The notes under the pieces: generated by a model | Told to the model about the DNA's origin: nothing | The model's input: the letters and a program-made list of their open reading frames with translations, nothing else | Databases searched by the model: none | Shown: positions 22,851 through 34,597 of the stretch, piece by piece | How the letters are laid out: each line of letters starts with the position of its first letter | Numbering within the stretch: the stretch's first letter is position 1 | Assembly (NCBI GenBank): GCA_030686995.1 | Contig: CM060704.1 | Span: forward strand, 115,608,042-115,672,041 | Length of the DNA: 64,000 bases | DNA from: Artemisia argyi | Taxonomy: Eukaryota; Streptophyta; Magnoliopsida; Asterales; Asteraceae | Direction: 5' to 3' | Position numbers and translations under genes: made by a program

Positions 22851-23254
22851 AAGAATATTTTGAGATACGACATGTTTTAGAAAAAAGCTTTATTTGAAAC
22901 CGAAAAACTCTTGCTCAAGCATATGTATGATTCCGTGTCATTGTTGAATGACATTTCTAGAAATGTACATAATATTGCTTACACAAGAGACATGCCGTGA
23001 GAAGAATATTTTTTTGTATTTTCTTGTTTTCTGATTTTTATAGGTTTTTTGTTGTTTAATACTTTTCTATTTACAATTTAGTATAATATATGTACAAAGG
23101 ATACTAATCAGTTTAAGAAGATGTTGACATGAGTACCAGAATGATAGTATCGTCCAGCTCGTTGTAGAAATCAATAGTCAACATCTCTTAAACTTTCACC
23201 ACCAAAGCTTTCGAGGCTCCTGAATAATTGTCTGAAGTGGTAGTAGCCATGATA

Positions 23255-23330
23255 TAATCTTAAACGGGATTTTACAACTCTTGTGACTTAAACTAAGAGA
23301 TGATTCTTTCCCGGGATTTTACTAAAGTCA
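23255..23330 (-). repeat. Second copy of the S leader sequence
   Basis: Two CGGGATTTTAC boxes about 50 bp apart (near 23264 and 23312) repeat the layout at 28383-28445. On the minus strand each copy precedes an ATG: 28372 opens the long ORF, while 23252 opens only a short frame (MATTTSDNYSGASKALVVKV then stop). Confidence 0.6.
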
Positions 23331-23572
23331 ACAAAAGAAACCGAAAGATGTAATGTGCGAGTTAGACTTTGAGAGAGATCTTAGATAAGTGACAACTAGC
23401 ATTAAGTGTCAAGTTGCGACAAGTCAAGTTACAATAGATCCGATCGTAATAATTCAAGTTGTAACGATTAACTCACAACGTCAAATTACAATCAGATTAA
23501 TCGAAACGACTTAAGTCACAACAATTCACCAAACACAGATTGATAACAAATCACTAGAATCTCACAACTGAG

Positions 23573-24480
23573 TCAATCGCTAGGCACCACCAAATTGCTG
23601 AGTTTTGGCCTCCTCAATGTGAAGCTTTGGTAGCTTCCCCCCAAATCGACAATCATCTTCATGAGACACTTCCCCCAAGTAGTTGAAGTGATGCAAAATG
23701 TCTCATTGTATGAAGCTCGAGAACCCAAAGAGAATGATAACACCGAAGTAACACGGTGAACCATGGATCATCTCTGTGGTTATCAATCCCGGAATGTATG
23801 ATGAAGCTCGATCACATGACCCTGTTGTACATCTCTAATGTACACATTACTTTGAGGTTTGGTGCAGTTGTCTATTAGGGGGAATCAGATATCAACATCT
23901 TCATTTCACTAAATGCTTTCCAGTTAACTTACACATACCAACTCAATCCATATTGTACGCATGTATCCAACACACGAAGAAATGATAACACCAAAGTAAC
24001 AGGTTGAAGCACTGATCATCTCTGCGGATATCTCCTCCGGAATATATGATTAAGCCCGATCACGTGAACCTGTTGTGCGTCCTTGATGTACACATATCTC
24101 TCCCCATGATGGTTGCGATCTTATCGGAATCAGCATAACAATGTGTACATGAAACATTAACCAGAAGCACTTTTACCATAACTATTATCAGATCATATGA
24201 AGATGTCAATAAGCAATATCATCTCACGTTCCACATATCCTTCTCATATTTCTTCCCACTAAAAATTGAAGTAATTCACACCACAAGTATCAAGAGACCA
24301 CTTCCCCCATGTAGTTGGAATAATACACCAAACGCTACGAGTTAAGACACAGAGTTTCTCTACGGTTATGACATATGTCTTCCTGGGATAACTTCAATTA
24401 AGAAGAAGTATTATGTTCATCACGTGTACTCGTTATGCATTCAGATGTATGTCTCCTTCCCCCTTGCTGGTTTTGATACA
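23573..24480. repeat. Degenerate repeats of about 250 bp in S
   Basis: GATCATCTCTG-GG...TATCTC/TCAATC followed by GAAGCTCGATCACATGA and TGTACACAT occurs near 23767 and 24030, with a weaker third copy near 24350. Each copy also has an AATGATAACACC-AAGTAAC box. Confidence 0.6.
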
Positions 24481-25107
24481 TCAGAATCAGCAACAACTTA
24501 TAGGCACATCTACTTGAAATCATGAGAGGAGAACAAAATTGGCTCAAATAAATCTTGTGAGAATCAACTGCTACAGAAACTCTCTGACTATCATTATAAA
24601 CCCTTGTGTAGACTGTTTGAAGTAACCACTGATGAAGCAAATCCAATAAACCAAACTTGAAACTGAAGAAGAATTCCCCGTTCTTCTGACTTAAGCTTGC
24701 ACTAATGTGTGACTAAGAGCGGTGTAGATATTCGTACAACATCGAATCCCTAATTACTCTATACTCTTCAACCAACCAACCATCAAGTATAATACGTACA
24801 TCACCTCTTGACTACCAACAACTTCGTGTAAGTTGTGACACTCCTTGAAGTGATAGTTATTTTGTGGTAATAGAAATGAATAATTACCAAAAATAACTAG
24901 ATATCCAAGTCTTCATCATTGTAAAGGTAAAAGCTCAAGCAAGGATCTCGAAGAATCTTCATCCAACCAACCCCGACTTTAAGATAAATTAAGATCACGC
25001 CTTTGTGAAATTCAACTTCAATCTCAAATAAGGTATACCAAATAAACTTCGTGATTACTTGACATTCCATGTCCAAATTCTTAGCCATTTTAACGTTATA
25101 ATCGACA

Positions 25108-25419
25108 TTATCCATTATGTTCTTGTGGTTGATTTACAAAGTGCACATTTGGAGGAACAACAATCCGTGATGAAATAGAACAAAGCGACAGATCATTATT
25201 TATGTATGCATCTTCACAATCATGATAGTCAACATCAACACCTTGAGGAGTAACTGGAGATTGGGTTACTTGAGTAATCTGAGTAATACCTCTAAATGGT
25301 GCATCTTGATCAATGGAGATTGAGGAAGGTGAACCAGTTGAGTCAGCAGGAACCGGAGCAAGAGCTTCAGGAACTAGATGATCAACATTTGTTGAAGCTT
25401 GGAAGTATACATCAAACAT
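25108..25419 (-). pseudogene. pol: S fragment of the Copia integrase-RT linker
   Basis: A 103-codon open frame reads FQASTNVDHLVPE, PVPADSTGSPSS, IDQDAP and NVHFVNQPQEH. I recognise these as the low-complexity linker between integrase and reverse transcriptase in a Copia family common in composites. The integrase core that should precede it and the RT that should follow it are missing. It therefore marks where deletions joined distant parts of pol. Confidence 0.65.
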
Positions 25420-25510
25420 AAATCCCAGCTATCCTTAGTAAGTATATCATTAGGTGTTGGAGGAGAGTCGTATGACCATTGTTCAAGAATCAATCACCAT
25501 GTGATATATT

Positions 25511-25760
25511 CACACTTCTCCCCCTCAAAAGTTGCAAGCGATGTTTGCACTTTTTGATTAAGCAAGTGAATAAGAATACAATCAATCATGTATTTTATTC
25601 ACACTTCTCCCCCTCAAAAATTGCATACGAGGTTGCCATTTTTTGATTGAGCATGTGAATAAGAATACACTCAATCATGTAGTTTATTTACTCTTCTCCC
25701 CCTCAAAAATTGCATACGAAGTTTTCCATTTTTGAATGAACAAGTGAATATGAATTCGAG
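25511..25760. repeat. Three 89-bp tandem repeats with PPT-like boxes
   Basis: CTTCTCCCCCTCAAAA recurs with an 89-bp period (about 25515, 25604 and 25693), followed each time by TTGCA...TTTTTGA, AAGTGAATA and AATCAATCATG-type sequence. On the minus strand each unit carries TTTTGAGGGGGAGAAG, which looks like a polypurine tract. Confidence 0.8.
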
Positions 25761-25996
25761 CAAAGATGAGTAGATCCACTTGATGACTGAATGAACATGG
25801 AAGAAGCATGAACCGTATTGTTGAGAATAGTCAAAACTAAGAAGATTTCTCTTCTTCCAAAGATAAGGTGCACTGAATCGTACACCTTTCTTTTCTTTGA
25901 TGAACGGGGCCTGAAGTGTTGTCAGCAGACACCATAATGATAACATTGAAGACCGAGGCTTGAACTGATTTGTTCAAACGTCATAGTGAGCATACA

Positions 25997-28168
25997 TCAA
26001 CATTGACCTTCTGTACCTCCTGAAGTAGGAGATATGCTTGCTTTAGGCCTCCAGACTTTGAGTCTTCTCGTGTGGTGAATGATTGATGTACCTGAAACTG
26101 AGTAAGGACTACCTGCACTAACATTACAAACTTGATTGCATATATATGGGTTAGTGACAAAAGTATCCAGACCCTTGGGGGTTTCACGGTCAACCAAGGT
26201 ATTGCCATTGGTAAATATCTTTCCAGTAGGTATCCACTTAAGTCCAGTATCCTTAAAAATTCTACCAGTTGGAATCCACTTATGGCCAGGTCTAGGATTG
26301 TTAAGCTTCTTATGCACAGTGGAAGGCTTATCGATATTCCTAGTCTCAGAAGATTTAGAAGTTTGAATCCACCTAGGAGAAGTTATAGGTTTATTTTGCT
26401 TCTTATACATTGTGGATGACTTACTATAGATCCTAGACTTAACAGGTTGAACCTTAGCATTGTTCCTCAATATCCTAGGAGGGATCATACAAGGTTGTGA
26501 ACCTAAGATTCCATCCTTATGAAGTAGTGCCCTTTTCCTAGCCTTTTCTAGATAATAGTTCTTGTGCAAGTCAGTTATATCATAAGTGTTTTGAACCTTA
26601 ATGTAAGATTTCGACACTGTTTTCAAACTAATCCTAGAAGAGCTGGGTGTAGGAGTAACTACTTGTTGAGGTTTAACCGAACTAGACGCAGTAATCTTAG
26701 GCAAATAATGTGTAGTGACTGGTTTTGTCAAAACTTGTTCCGCATCAACTTGGGAGGCAAACCGTGTTTTTGAAAGTTTTGGTCGTTCAGATCTAAACGC
26801 AGTTGGTTGCCTAACAACGGATTGGTTTCTATTAGATTGAAAACCTGGTTTCCCCAAGATTGATGGTTTTGCAAACTTAGTGTTCACACTATCCCCTATT
26901 GCTTTTCTTAGCTCGTTCTTTAATGCGGTTAATGTGAACCCCTTTTCAAGAAGTTGAGCTTTGAAGTCATCATTTTTGGCAATCAAAGAGGTTGTTTGAT
27001 CTATCGTCTTAGTTCTCATTTCTTTGATTGAGTCACCTAAAACCTTTTGATGCTTTTTCAAAGACTCATTTTCCTTAAGTAATTCAGCCACATATATTGA
27101 CAGTTCATTAATTCTTGTCTTGGCTGCATCAATGTCCTTGTTTGTTTCGACCAAACTACATTTCACATTCATAGCAGAGATATGTTTCTTCAAGTTGGTG
27201 ATTGTCAAGTTTTTGGCTTCCAGCTGGGCTTTTAAATCATTAATCAAAAAGAATTCACGGAAATCAGGAAGTTCCGGATTTTTACTTGGTTGGTTTGTTT
27301 GAAAACTTTCTTTCTGTTGTTGCATTGCGATTTCAAGTGAAATGCAATGTTTTTCAAGTTGTAAAAATCTGTTTGAAAGTTCATTAAAAACTTCTTTATC
27401 AACCATGTCATTTGATTTAAACATCTCAGCCGTAAACAAAGAACTTGACTCATCATCACATTCAGCATCCTGATCACTTTCTCCCCCCTTATGACTCATA
27501 TTTTTTGGATTAGAAATGGTATTGCTATCACTCTTTTCTAACAAATTTGTGTCATAAGTGGGCTTAATTTGATCAGTATGCTGTCGTTCATTAGAAAGCA
27601 CATTATGTTGATTAGTGAGAAGTACCTCAGTACTTGACACATGTTCATTTACGGGTCTGAAATCAGCATCCATATCATGTGTAACAAGAGTCTCTAAAGT
27701 GTTGGTAGTGTCAAGCTTATCAGTCTTTGATCCTTTGCATTCAGTGATAGCTGACCCAACATCCGATGCTTTACCTGAATCAACAATAACCTCACATGAT
27801 TGCACCTGAGATGCCTTCACCTTGTCATCATATGCAGGTATATGTTTTGCCTTTTCGTTAATAAATCTTCTCACTTTATCCATAAGCTGGACAAGTGTAT
27901 CTCTGAACGTGTCAACCTCAATTCTCGTGTGATCAGCAAAGCACTTTTTCGTCATCTCACTATAATGGTCATACTCCAGAGTGAATTTCGAATCACAGAA
28001 CACTTGGAGTTGTTTGTTGATCACACAAAGGGCAGCCATGGATCCCATCTTGGAAAATTCTCCTTGGTCAAGTTGTTGTTGTAGTTGATCTAAGTTAAGA
28101 ATCATTGTGCATGTGAAAGTCTGAACATCTTGACCAAAGAGTGTTACAAATGCACGTTCGAATCCCAT
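25997..28168 (-). CDS. S coiled-coil ORF (Gag-downstream segment of Copia), orphan
   Basis: A 723-residue open frame. Residues roughly 260-450 are strongly coiled-coil-like (LEKHCISLEIAMQQQ, NDLKAQLEAKNLTITNLKK, LLKENESLKKHQKV). A basic region follows (KFAKPSILGKP, RNQSVVRQP), then a tandem motif near the C-terminus (HKWIPTGRIFKDTG / LKWIPTGKIFTNG). This wording matches, from memory, the long segment after Gag in a Copia family abundant in composites, where it is part of a full polyprotein. Here no CCHC knuckle, capsid or protease accompanies it. The frame really begins at ATG 28372, with an in-frame TAA at 28216-28214 (codon 53), so the first 52 codons are split off. Function alone is unknown; multimerisation is plausible. 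Confidence 0.65.
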   Translation of the reverse strand: MGFERAFVTLFGQDVQTFTCTMILNLDQLQQQLDQGEFSKMGSMAALCVINKQLQVFCDSKFTLEYDHYSEMTKKCFADHTRIEVDTFRDTLVQLMDKVRRFINEKAKHIPAYDDKVKASQVQSCEVIVDSGKASDVGSAITECKGSKTDKLDTTNTLETLVTHDMDADFRPVNEHVSSTEVLLTNQHNVLSNERQHTDQIKPTYDTNLLEKSDSNTISNPKNMSHKGGESDQDAECDDESSSLFTAEMFKSNDMVDKEVFNELSNRFLQLEKHCISLEIAMQQQKESFQTNQPSKNPELPDFREFFLINDLKAQLEAKNLTITNLKKHISAMNVKCSLVETNKDIDAAKTRINELSIYVAELLKENESLKKHQKVLGDSIKEMRTKTIDQTTSLIAKNDDFKAQLLEKGFTLTALKNELRKAIGDSVNTKFAKPSILGKPGFQSNRNQSVVRQPTAFRSERPKLSKTRFASQVDAEQVLTKPVTTHYLPKITASSSVKPQQVVTPTPSSSRISLKTVSKSYIKVQNTYDITDLHKNYYLEKARKRALLHKDGILGSQPCMIPPRILRNNAKVQPVKSRIYSKSSTMYKKQNKPITSPRWIQTSKSSETRNIDKPSTVHKKLNNPRPGHKWIPTGRIFKDTGLKWIPTGKIFTNGNTLVDRETPKGLDTFVTNPYICNQVCNVSAGSPYSVSGTSIIHHTRRLKVWRPKASISPTSGGTEGQC

Positions 28169-28372
28169 CTTGAATCCAGTTCCCTCTAAAAGTACCGAGA
28201 GATGTGAATGAAGTTATCGAAAACATTCTATGCAGCTTTCATTTGCATTGTGAAGCACTTGTTGTGGCTGAAGCAATTCTCTCCCTTGCGAATCAGAGCA
28301 CACAGATTCCATATTAGCAATATTAGAATCAAACACCTTTATTTGTTGTACAAGGTTGGAAGATTTAGACAT

Positions 28373-30376
28373 GTTGTGATCGTTCACGGGATTTTACAAT
28401 TCTATGATTTAAACCGAGAAATAGATTCTTTCGCGGGATTTTACAAAATCAAGAAAAAACCGTGAGACAAAGATTAATAGAATATGGTGAAGGTAGATTG
28501 TTGATGACGCGAAGAATGATGAAGTCTTGTAGGTGAAAAATGAATGAGATTGAGTTATCAAATAAGTTTTTGAAACTTGTTAACGTTTTCACAATAACAA
28601 GAACAAAAGTTAATTTCACCTGAACCCGAATAATCTCAGCCTAAAATAAATTATCTTGGATACTAGAACAAAAACAAATGCAACATAACGACCCTTGTTG
28701 TGTACACAATCCACGCAGCCCAAAACCAAATGCAGTTACAATCTGCACAACCCACAACTAAAACGAGCAGTTACTACTTAATAATTATTAGAAATTAAGC
28801 CCAAATACACAATTAAGCCCAAATCCACGAGAATAATTATCAGCCTAAGAACAATCACCCTCTATCCCTAATGTTTGGGTATATAATACCACTTAATCCC
28901 CCTCACTTAACCCTAATCTTGAGTACAAGCGCAGTCACCAAAAATTCTGCCAAATTAAATCAAAGATAACAAAACACTCGACACCCAAAACCACTATCAA
29001 ATCATCCCTTTGTTTTTCCTATATGGATGAACCGAATTCAAGCACCATCATAATATCAACTTGCCATTGAATGCCAATGAAGAAGAGAACAAAAATAACC
29101 AGGTAGGTTTTATATAGTTATGTGTTAAGTTAACCGATTCAAAGGAAGAAAGGGCCAATCTTGTTCTTTTTCTTCTTTTAATAATCGGATAGTAAAAGAA
29201 GTTGTTTGCTACAAAATGATCTATGACGATGAATCTCTTAAGATTTTGTCTTTGGATGACCCTTGGTTTGCAAAAGAGATAACTGAGATCAATCGATTCC
29301 TTTTCGTTTCTAGTTGAAGTATCTTTGATCAACCGAACGCAAAAAGAGTTGAAACAATATAATTATGTCTTCCTTTTAATATTCGAAAAAAAATTGTGCT
29401 TCAAACATAGATCGATGATGATTTATACATTCGTTTGTTTGACGGTCTTGATATAGCCTTGATTATAACGAAGTATAAACTGAGATCCAATTAACAGTAT
29501 CATTTCTTTGATGTTTGTTATATAATCAAAGAAGTGTATGCTTAAAAACAAAGAGATCTATGATGGTTTGGATTCACTCACAAAAATTCATCTCAATGAT
29601 TTTTAATAAGAAGTGAATGAGCTGAGATCTTGTGTATCTTTAAGAAAGTAGAGGAGATGTGATGAGATGTTGGGAAGTTGTTTGCTTTGTTTTCAGTTTG
29701 GATTTGATTAATTAGTTGATGTTATTACTATTAGCAGGTAATCGCTACTCAAAAAAATGTAATCGCTAAAACGGAAACCGCAATCAACATCTAACCGCAA
29801 GAACAAAAAGTTAACCGCAATTTAGAGCTAAACGCAATTTAGAGCCAAACGCAGTTTAGAACTAAACGCAATTTAGAGCTAAAAGTTGGACACAAAATTA
29901 CAAACCAGTCGCTATCCTATTCAGTTTGTCTTCTTACCCCGTTTTAGCAAACCAACAAATTGAGATATAGACCGCAAGTTATAGCTAAACGCAATTTAGA
30001 GCCAAACGCAATTTAGAACTAAACGCAATTCAGAGCTAAAAGTTAGACACAAAATTACAAACCAGTCGCTATCCTTTTCAGTTTGTCTTCTTACCCCGTT
30101 TTAGCAAACCAACAAATTGAGAGCAAAACCCAATTAAGAACAATGCACATACTACTCGAATTAGCTCAACATCACCACTAGGCAAATGAAACAAGTTATG
30201 TAAGCATATAACAAGTCTCATCCACCATTCCAAATCACGAAAGCACAACCATAACGCACTACCAACCACTAAATGATATCAAAGAAGAGAGTTATTATGT
30301 AGAACCATTCGAACCAAATAAATTACAAGAAACCAAGCTAAAATCCTAGAATAAGCAATCCCTAAGATGAAACTTT
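28373..30376 (-). other. S 5' leader, non-coding
   Basis: Two kilobases between the primer-binding site and the first ATG contain the 157-bp tandem repeats and the twin CGGGATTTTAC boxes. I see no gene in them. Short open frames such as 29048-29332 show no recognisable protein. Confidence 0.6.
29815..30125. repeat. 157-bp tandem duplication containing 17-bp repeats
   Basis: AAAAGTT-GACACAAAATTAC occurs at 29881 and 30038 with a matching following sequence (CAGTTTGTCTTCTTACC). Each unit starts with three to four copies of a 17-mer close to CTAAACGCAATTTAGAG. Confidence 0.85.
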
Positions 30377-30390
30377 GGCTCTTGATACCA
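30377..30390 (-). other. S primer-binding site
   Basis: The minus strand TGGTATCAAGAGCC lies two bases from the 5' LTR and is complementary to the 3' end of initiator tRNA-Met apart from an extra A. Confidence 0.8.
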
Positions 30391-30392
30391 AT

Positions 30393-30772
30393 TGTAGGAT
30401 AAACATAATAATAACATGTATTGTTCTTGTGATTATAGTTCGAATTCAATGAAAGAAAGATGAAGAAAGTTTAGAGAGAGAAATAGAGAATATGTGGGAA
30501 CTTAGAGAGAGAAACAAGAGAAGGTTAGATTAGAAAGAATGGAAGTTCCAACCCTCTCCACATATGGAGAGGGGTATATATATAGTTTTCTACAAACGCT
30601 CACACCCGGGCTGTGGATCAGGCATACAGTGGGTAAAGACCCGTCCTTCTTCCACGGTGGTACTTAAACTAAACTAACTAATACATATAATTAACTAACT
30701 ACGAGCTAACTAAAATGCTATTACATCAATTAGGTGACTGAGTCTTCTATAGGAATAATTGTATTCCTAACA
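30393..30772 (-). repeat. S 5' LTR
   Basis: 380 bp, TGTAGGATA...CCTAACA on the plus strand. Relative to the partner it has one extra TA in the TATATATA run. Confidence 0.9.
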
Positions 30773-31834
30773 TGCACTAAAGATGAGCGCATACACGAAA
30801 GGCTAAGGCGATTTGGGTGTACATTTAAGTGGGTTATAACAAATTCTTCCTTTAAGTAAGATGCTTAAAGTTAGAAACGAAAAGATAGGCTCAGAGAGGT
30901 GTACTAGGGGTTTCGTGTACTAAAAATGAGTACAACGCTAAGGTGTGGGAAAATTAATTGACTTTACTAGCCAAGTAATATGACTTAAATGATCAAGTAA
31001 CTATGATACGGGTTTAACACAAGGGTGATCCTAATGCCTCTTATCATGTAGTAAATCCTACCACACGAATGTAGTCTCACTAGCGGTCTTGGGATGCATC
31101 ACTAACGCAAGTTCTAGAATCTAAATGCTACCGGTACACTCATAAGCACTAAAAATGAATGCTTTTCCTATCAAATCTAAAGGAGAACCTCACATATTTG
31201 GGTTGAAAATTTTTCTGAATAGTACGGTTTTGTGCTAGTCATACGACTCCTATCCATGAGACGCTTGCTAAGGCTAAAATTTCACTCCTAAATGTTGTAA
31301 AAAATTTTAAATTTGGCACTAAAATTACACTAACAAGTATTTCTCTTGGTTTTATTACACACCTACCATCAAACAACAAACTCAAGTGAAAGTGTATCCT
31401 ATAAGGTATCATCATTTACCCTCCCCTTACACTTAGGATGAACATTGTCCCCAATGTTCAATTAAAGAATGTAAAAGTGAAACAGGTAAAAGAATGAAAT
31501 CAAATACTCCCCTGATTCGTTCGGTGTGGATAGTGTGGTAACAAGGTTAGATCTTCCTCCAAGAAAATGAACAATCAAAGCTTCCCTTCCAGAAAAATAA
31601 ATCATCTATTTGTCATATATAACATGTTAAACCTGAGAAAAAAAACAAGGCAACCTCGCGTAAAATCAGCATCAATCTATATATACTAACAAATCCTAGA
31701 AAACAATGTAAGATATAATGCTTGTGGAATGAATGTTTGCAGATTTCCTGGAGTTTATAAAACTAAAGAATTAACAAAAACTTCAAGACTCCGTTAGAAA
31801 AACAAAACTAGCAAAATATCCAGAATTTTACACA

Positions 31835-31868
31835 TGACGCCGTCAGGAATTAATTCCTGACGTCGTCA
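31835..31868. repeat. Internal TGACG inverted pair in A
   Basis: TGACGCCGTCA, spacer GGAATTAATTCC (itself a palindrome), then TGACGTCGTCA. It lies 312 bp beyond the gag stop. The two 11-mers and the spacer together can fold into one hairpin with a single mismatch. Confidence 0.75.
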
Positions 31869-32179
31869 GAAGTGACCTGAAGAAATCTTTACGTTAAGTT
31901 TCTGGAAAATTTCTGGAAAATTTTCTGGAAGAAATCTTTACGTTACACTTATCTTTTGCGAAATACCTTTGTATGAAGTTAAGACGAAGTCAAACGACAA
32001 AATAAAGCATTTTCACAATTTTAGTTTTGAAACATGATCTACGAACAATAAAATAAAGCATGCATACGGAAGCAGATAACAATCAAACAAAATAAAATCA
32101 CACAAAACATGGGTTGCCTCCCAAGAAGCTTTTTTCTTTATTTTACGAGTCTTGTAGCTAGACTCAAGGTCTTGGGCAA

Positions 32180-34426
32180 TTACGTGACCTCATCGTTGGT
32201 CTCATTCTCTAGGTCATCTCCAATATTAGTTTTGTATTCCGAACCTATTTGCAAGCATTCTTTGTAGACACCAAGTATTCTATTCATAACATATTCTACT
32301 CCTCTACGTCTATCCTCATCGTTCCTATAGTAAACAGCTTGCTTGTGTTCCTTTTCTAGGTTTGATAGGAGGCGGTATTGTTCAATCTTATAGGGCATTT
32401 AGTAAGCAATCTCATCATTCTCTTCCTTGAATCTAACTATCCCTAGGGTCGGATCATAACTCATCTTAGAGGCCTCAACGAATGGCTTTCCAAACACTAC
32501 TTGACTTAGGCAAGAATCTATTACCGGACGAGTATCCTCCACTATACAAAGTCGGTCATATAAGTGAAGTTTCCTACAAACACATGCAATCCTTTCACTC
32601 TTCCTACAAAATTACTTATTAAATTCTTGTTGGGCATCATCCTATAACCTAGTTGCTTCTTCATTACCCAATTATAATAAGTCCTAGTCATGATGTTTAT
32701 AGGGGACCTAGGATCGATATAAGCTTTCCATACATGAATATGCCCAATGTTGCATGGTATGTTGATGTTAGAGGGATCACCTACTTTAATAAGGGGTAAA
32801 CCAAGGATATATGGTTTCTCGGGAACATCGAATAAATCCTTATGATATTCCCGTTCTTCCTTGGTGGGCAACTTATCAAAGTATTCTTCTACGTTTTCTA
32901 CTTCATCTAACTTTTCTACCTTCTCAACCTCCTTAATCTCATCCCTAATCTCGGTTTCTATTCCAACTTCATCCTTGTCACTCTCTTCTATGTCCTTATC
33001 TTTTACCTTAATAGTGACAACATTGACAAAGTGGACGTGTTTGGATGACGAGGGATCCTTAATTTGGATTCCGCTATTGGCGTCCCTAGTGTCCTTCCTA
33101 GGTGTAGCTAGCACTTGGTTGTTGAGGGCTTTCAACAAGTTGTCAATCTTATTGGTCATCTCCGTTTGTTGTTGATTGAATTCGGTTTCAAACTTAGCTA
33201 TGCGAGCTTCTTGAGATGCCACAAACTTGTACATCAATCCTTCAAGATTATTGGTACTACCATAGTTGTTGGAAGAATTTTTGTTGAAAGTACGGTTAGA
33301 GGGTGGACCGTTTGGTTGGTAACGATTACGTGGATTGGAAGAATTGTTTTGGTTTTGTTTCCACCTAAGGTTCGGGTGATTTTTTCCAAAAAGAGTTGTA
33401 GGAATCACTGTAAGGGTTTGGCTCTGGTTTGAAAGTGTACCACTTGTCTCCCGCTTTATCGGTACGCGAGGATGCGCAGTCCGCAAAAGCTTGTCCGGGG
33501 AGTTCCACGCAATCACGAGTGTCATGGAGACCACTACATAATTCGCATGAAGAAGTGATTTTGTTCACTTGGCTTGAAGGCTTAGGAGCTTCGTAAGATT
33601 TCATGAGAAACTTGACTTGGTCCTCATGTTCCATGATCCTACGGTTGGGAGTGCTAGAATTGTTCGAAGGCAAAGATATTGCCTTGACCGTTTTGTTCGA
33701 ATCACGGGGACCATTCCAACTTTCGTTGTGATAGAGAGCAAGATCTTCTATGAGTTCCCATGATTCTTCCGCACTTAGATCACGTAGCTTACCACCGGCT
33801 GATTGGTCAATGGTTTGCCTTGTGGAGAGATCGATATGGTCATAGAAGATTTGGACTTGGAGCCAAAGATCTATGTCATGATGAGGGACTTTTTAGAGTA
33901 AGTCCTTGAAACGAGTCCATGCTTCATATAGAGTTTCACCCTGACGTTGTTAGAACATCAAGATATCATTTCTAAGCTTGGTAGTTCTCCCCGGTGGGAA
34001 AAATTGAGCAAGGAAACGAGTGGTGAGATCATCCTATGAGGTGATGGATCCCGCGGGTAAAAACCATTGACTAGCTTGATCACGTAGAGAGAATTGGAAT
34101 AGGCGTAATCGGGTCAACTCTCTAGTTGTAACATCAAGGTCTATAGAATCTACGATTTTAAGGAAATCCTTGAGATGTTGATTAGGATCTTCGGAACAAA
34201 GTCCATGGAATGCACACACGCTTTGCACCAACTGGATGGTGTCGAATCACAAGGGGGACACATTGGCTCCTTGAGTGAGCTCAATAGTGTTTCGATAGCC
34301 TTGGTGGCTAGGACGGGAATACTCTCCTAGGGTTCGGGGCCTAAGAGGTTGGTTTTCTAGTGGTGGGTTTTGTGGGTGGTTTTGTTGTGGTGGGTTGATG
34401 GGTTCAAAGATGTTACCACCTTCCAT
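32180..34426 (-). pseudogene. gag: A Gag with protease-like tail, decayed
   Basis: This is homologous to the intact D protein along its whole length, starting MEGGNIFEP at 34426 and ending NETNDEVT at 32180. Several in-frame stops, at least one frameshift near 33370 and a missing LER segment near 34065 break it. The nucleocapsid knuckle CELCSGLHDTRDC and the tail with IDPRSPINIM are still readable. No pol follows. Confidence 0.85.
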
Positions 34427-34572
34427 GATGTCAGATGGTAAAGGTTACGAACAAAGACACGAAGAAATGAGTTAGATTAAAGAAAAACCTGAAAAAAAAA
34501 ATAAAATCTTACTAGAAAGGAATCTAGCAAGTAGACCTAATAAAAAGAAATCCTAACCTAGACAATAACTAT

Positions 34573-34591
34573 TCCCCGGGTTGCGGCGCCA
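34573..34591 (-). other. A primer-binding site (tRNA-Asp type)
   Basis: The minus strand TGGCGCCGCAACCCGGGGA is six bases inside the 5' LTR. The first eight bases match the complement of the tRNA-Asp 3' end (TGGCGCCGTTGCCGGGGA, from memory); the rest is imperfect. This primer is usual for Athila/Tat elements. Confidence 0.75.
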
Positions 34592-34597
34592 AAAACT

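Larger units (their letters stand above)
20139..25107 (-). other. S long non-coding 3' region
   Basis: About 5 kb between the linker fragment and the polypurine tract has no convincing coding frame. It holds the 43-bp hairpin repeats (22724-22850), a second copy of the leader sequence (about 23255-23330), and degenerate repeats of roughly 250 bp (23573-24480). It also holds a stretch near 22570-22640 resembling 25840-25900 (TTTCTCTTCTT then TGCACTGAA-CGTACA). The internal duplications suggest repeated template switching. Confidence 0.55.
19747..30772 (-). mobile_element. Element S: large Copia deletion derivative
   Basis: S is 11,026 bp with LTRs 19747-20124 and 30393-30772 and the 5-bp duplication TGCAC (19742-19746 and 30773-30777). 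It runs on the minus strand: the primer-binding site is at 30390-30377 and the polypurine tract at 20138-20125. It holds a long coiled-coil ORF and a fragment of the integrase-RT linker, but no recognisable capsid core, protease, integrase core, RT or RNase H. Much of the rest is non-coding repeats. The LTRs differ at about eight positions of 378. Confidence 0.88.

Noticed and set aside
25511..25760. CRISPR-like repeat array
   Set aside because: This is a plant element; the repeats are long, the spacers are not unique, and there are no cas genes.
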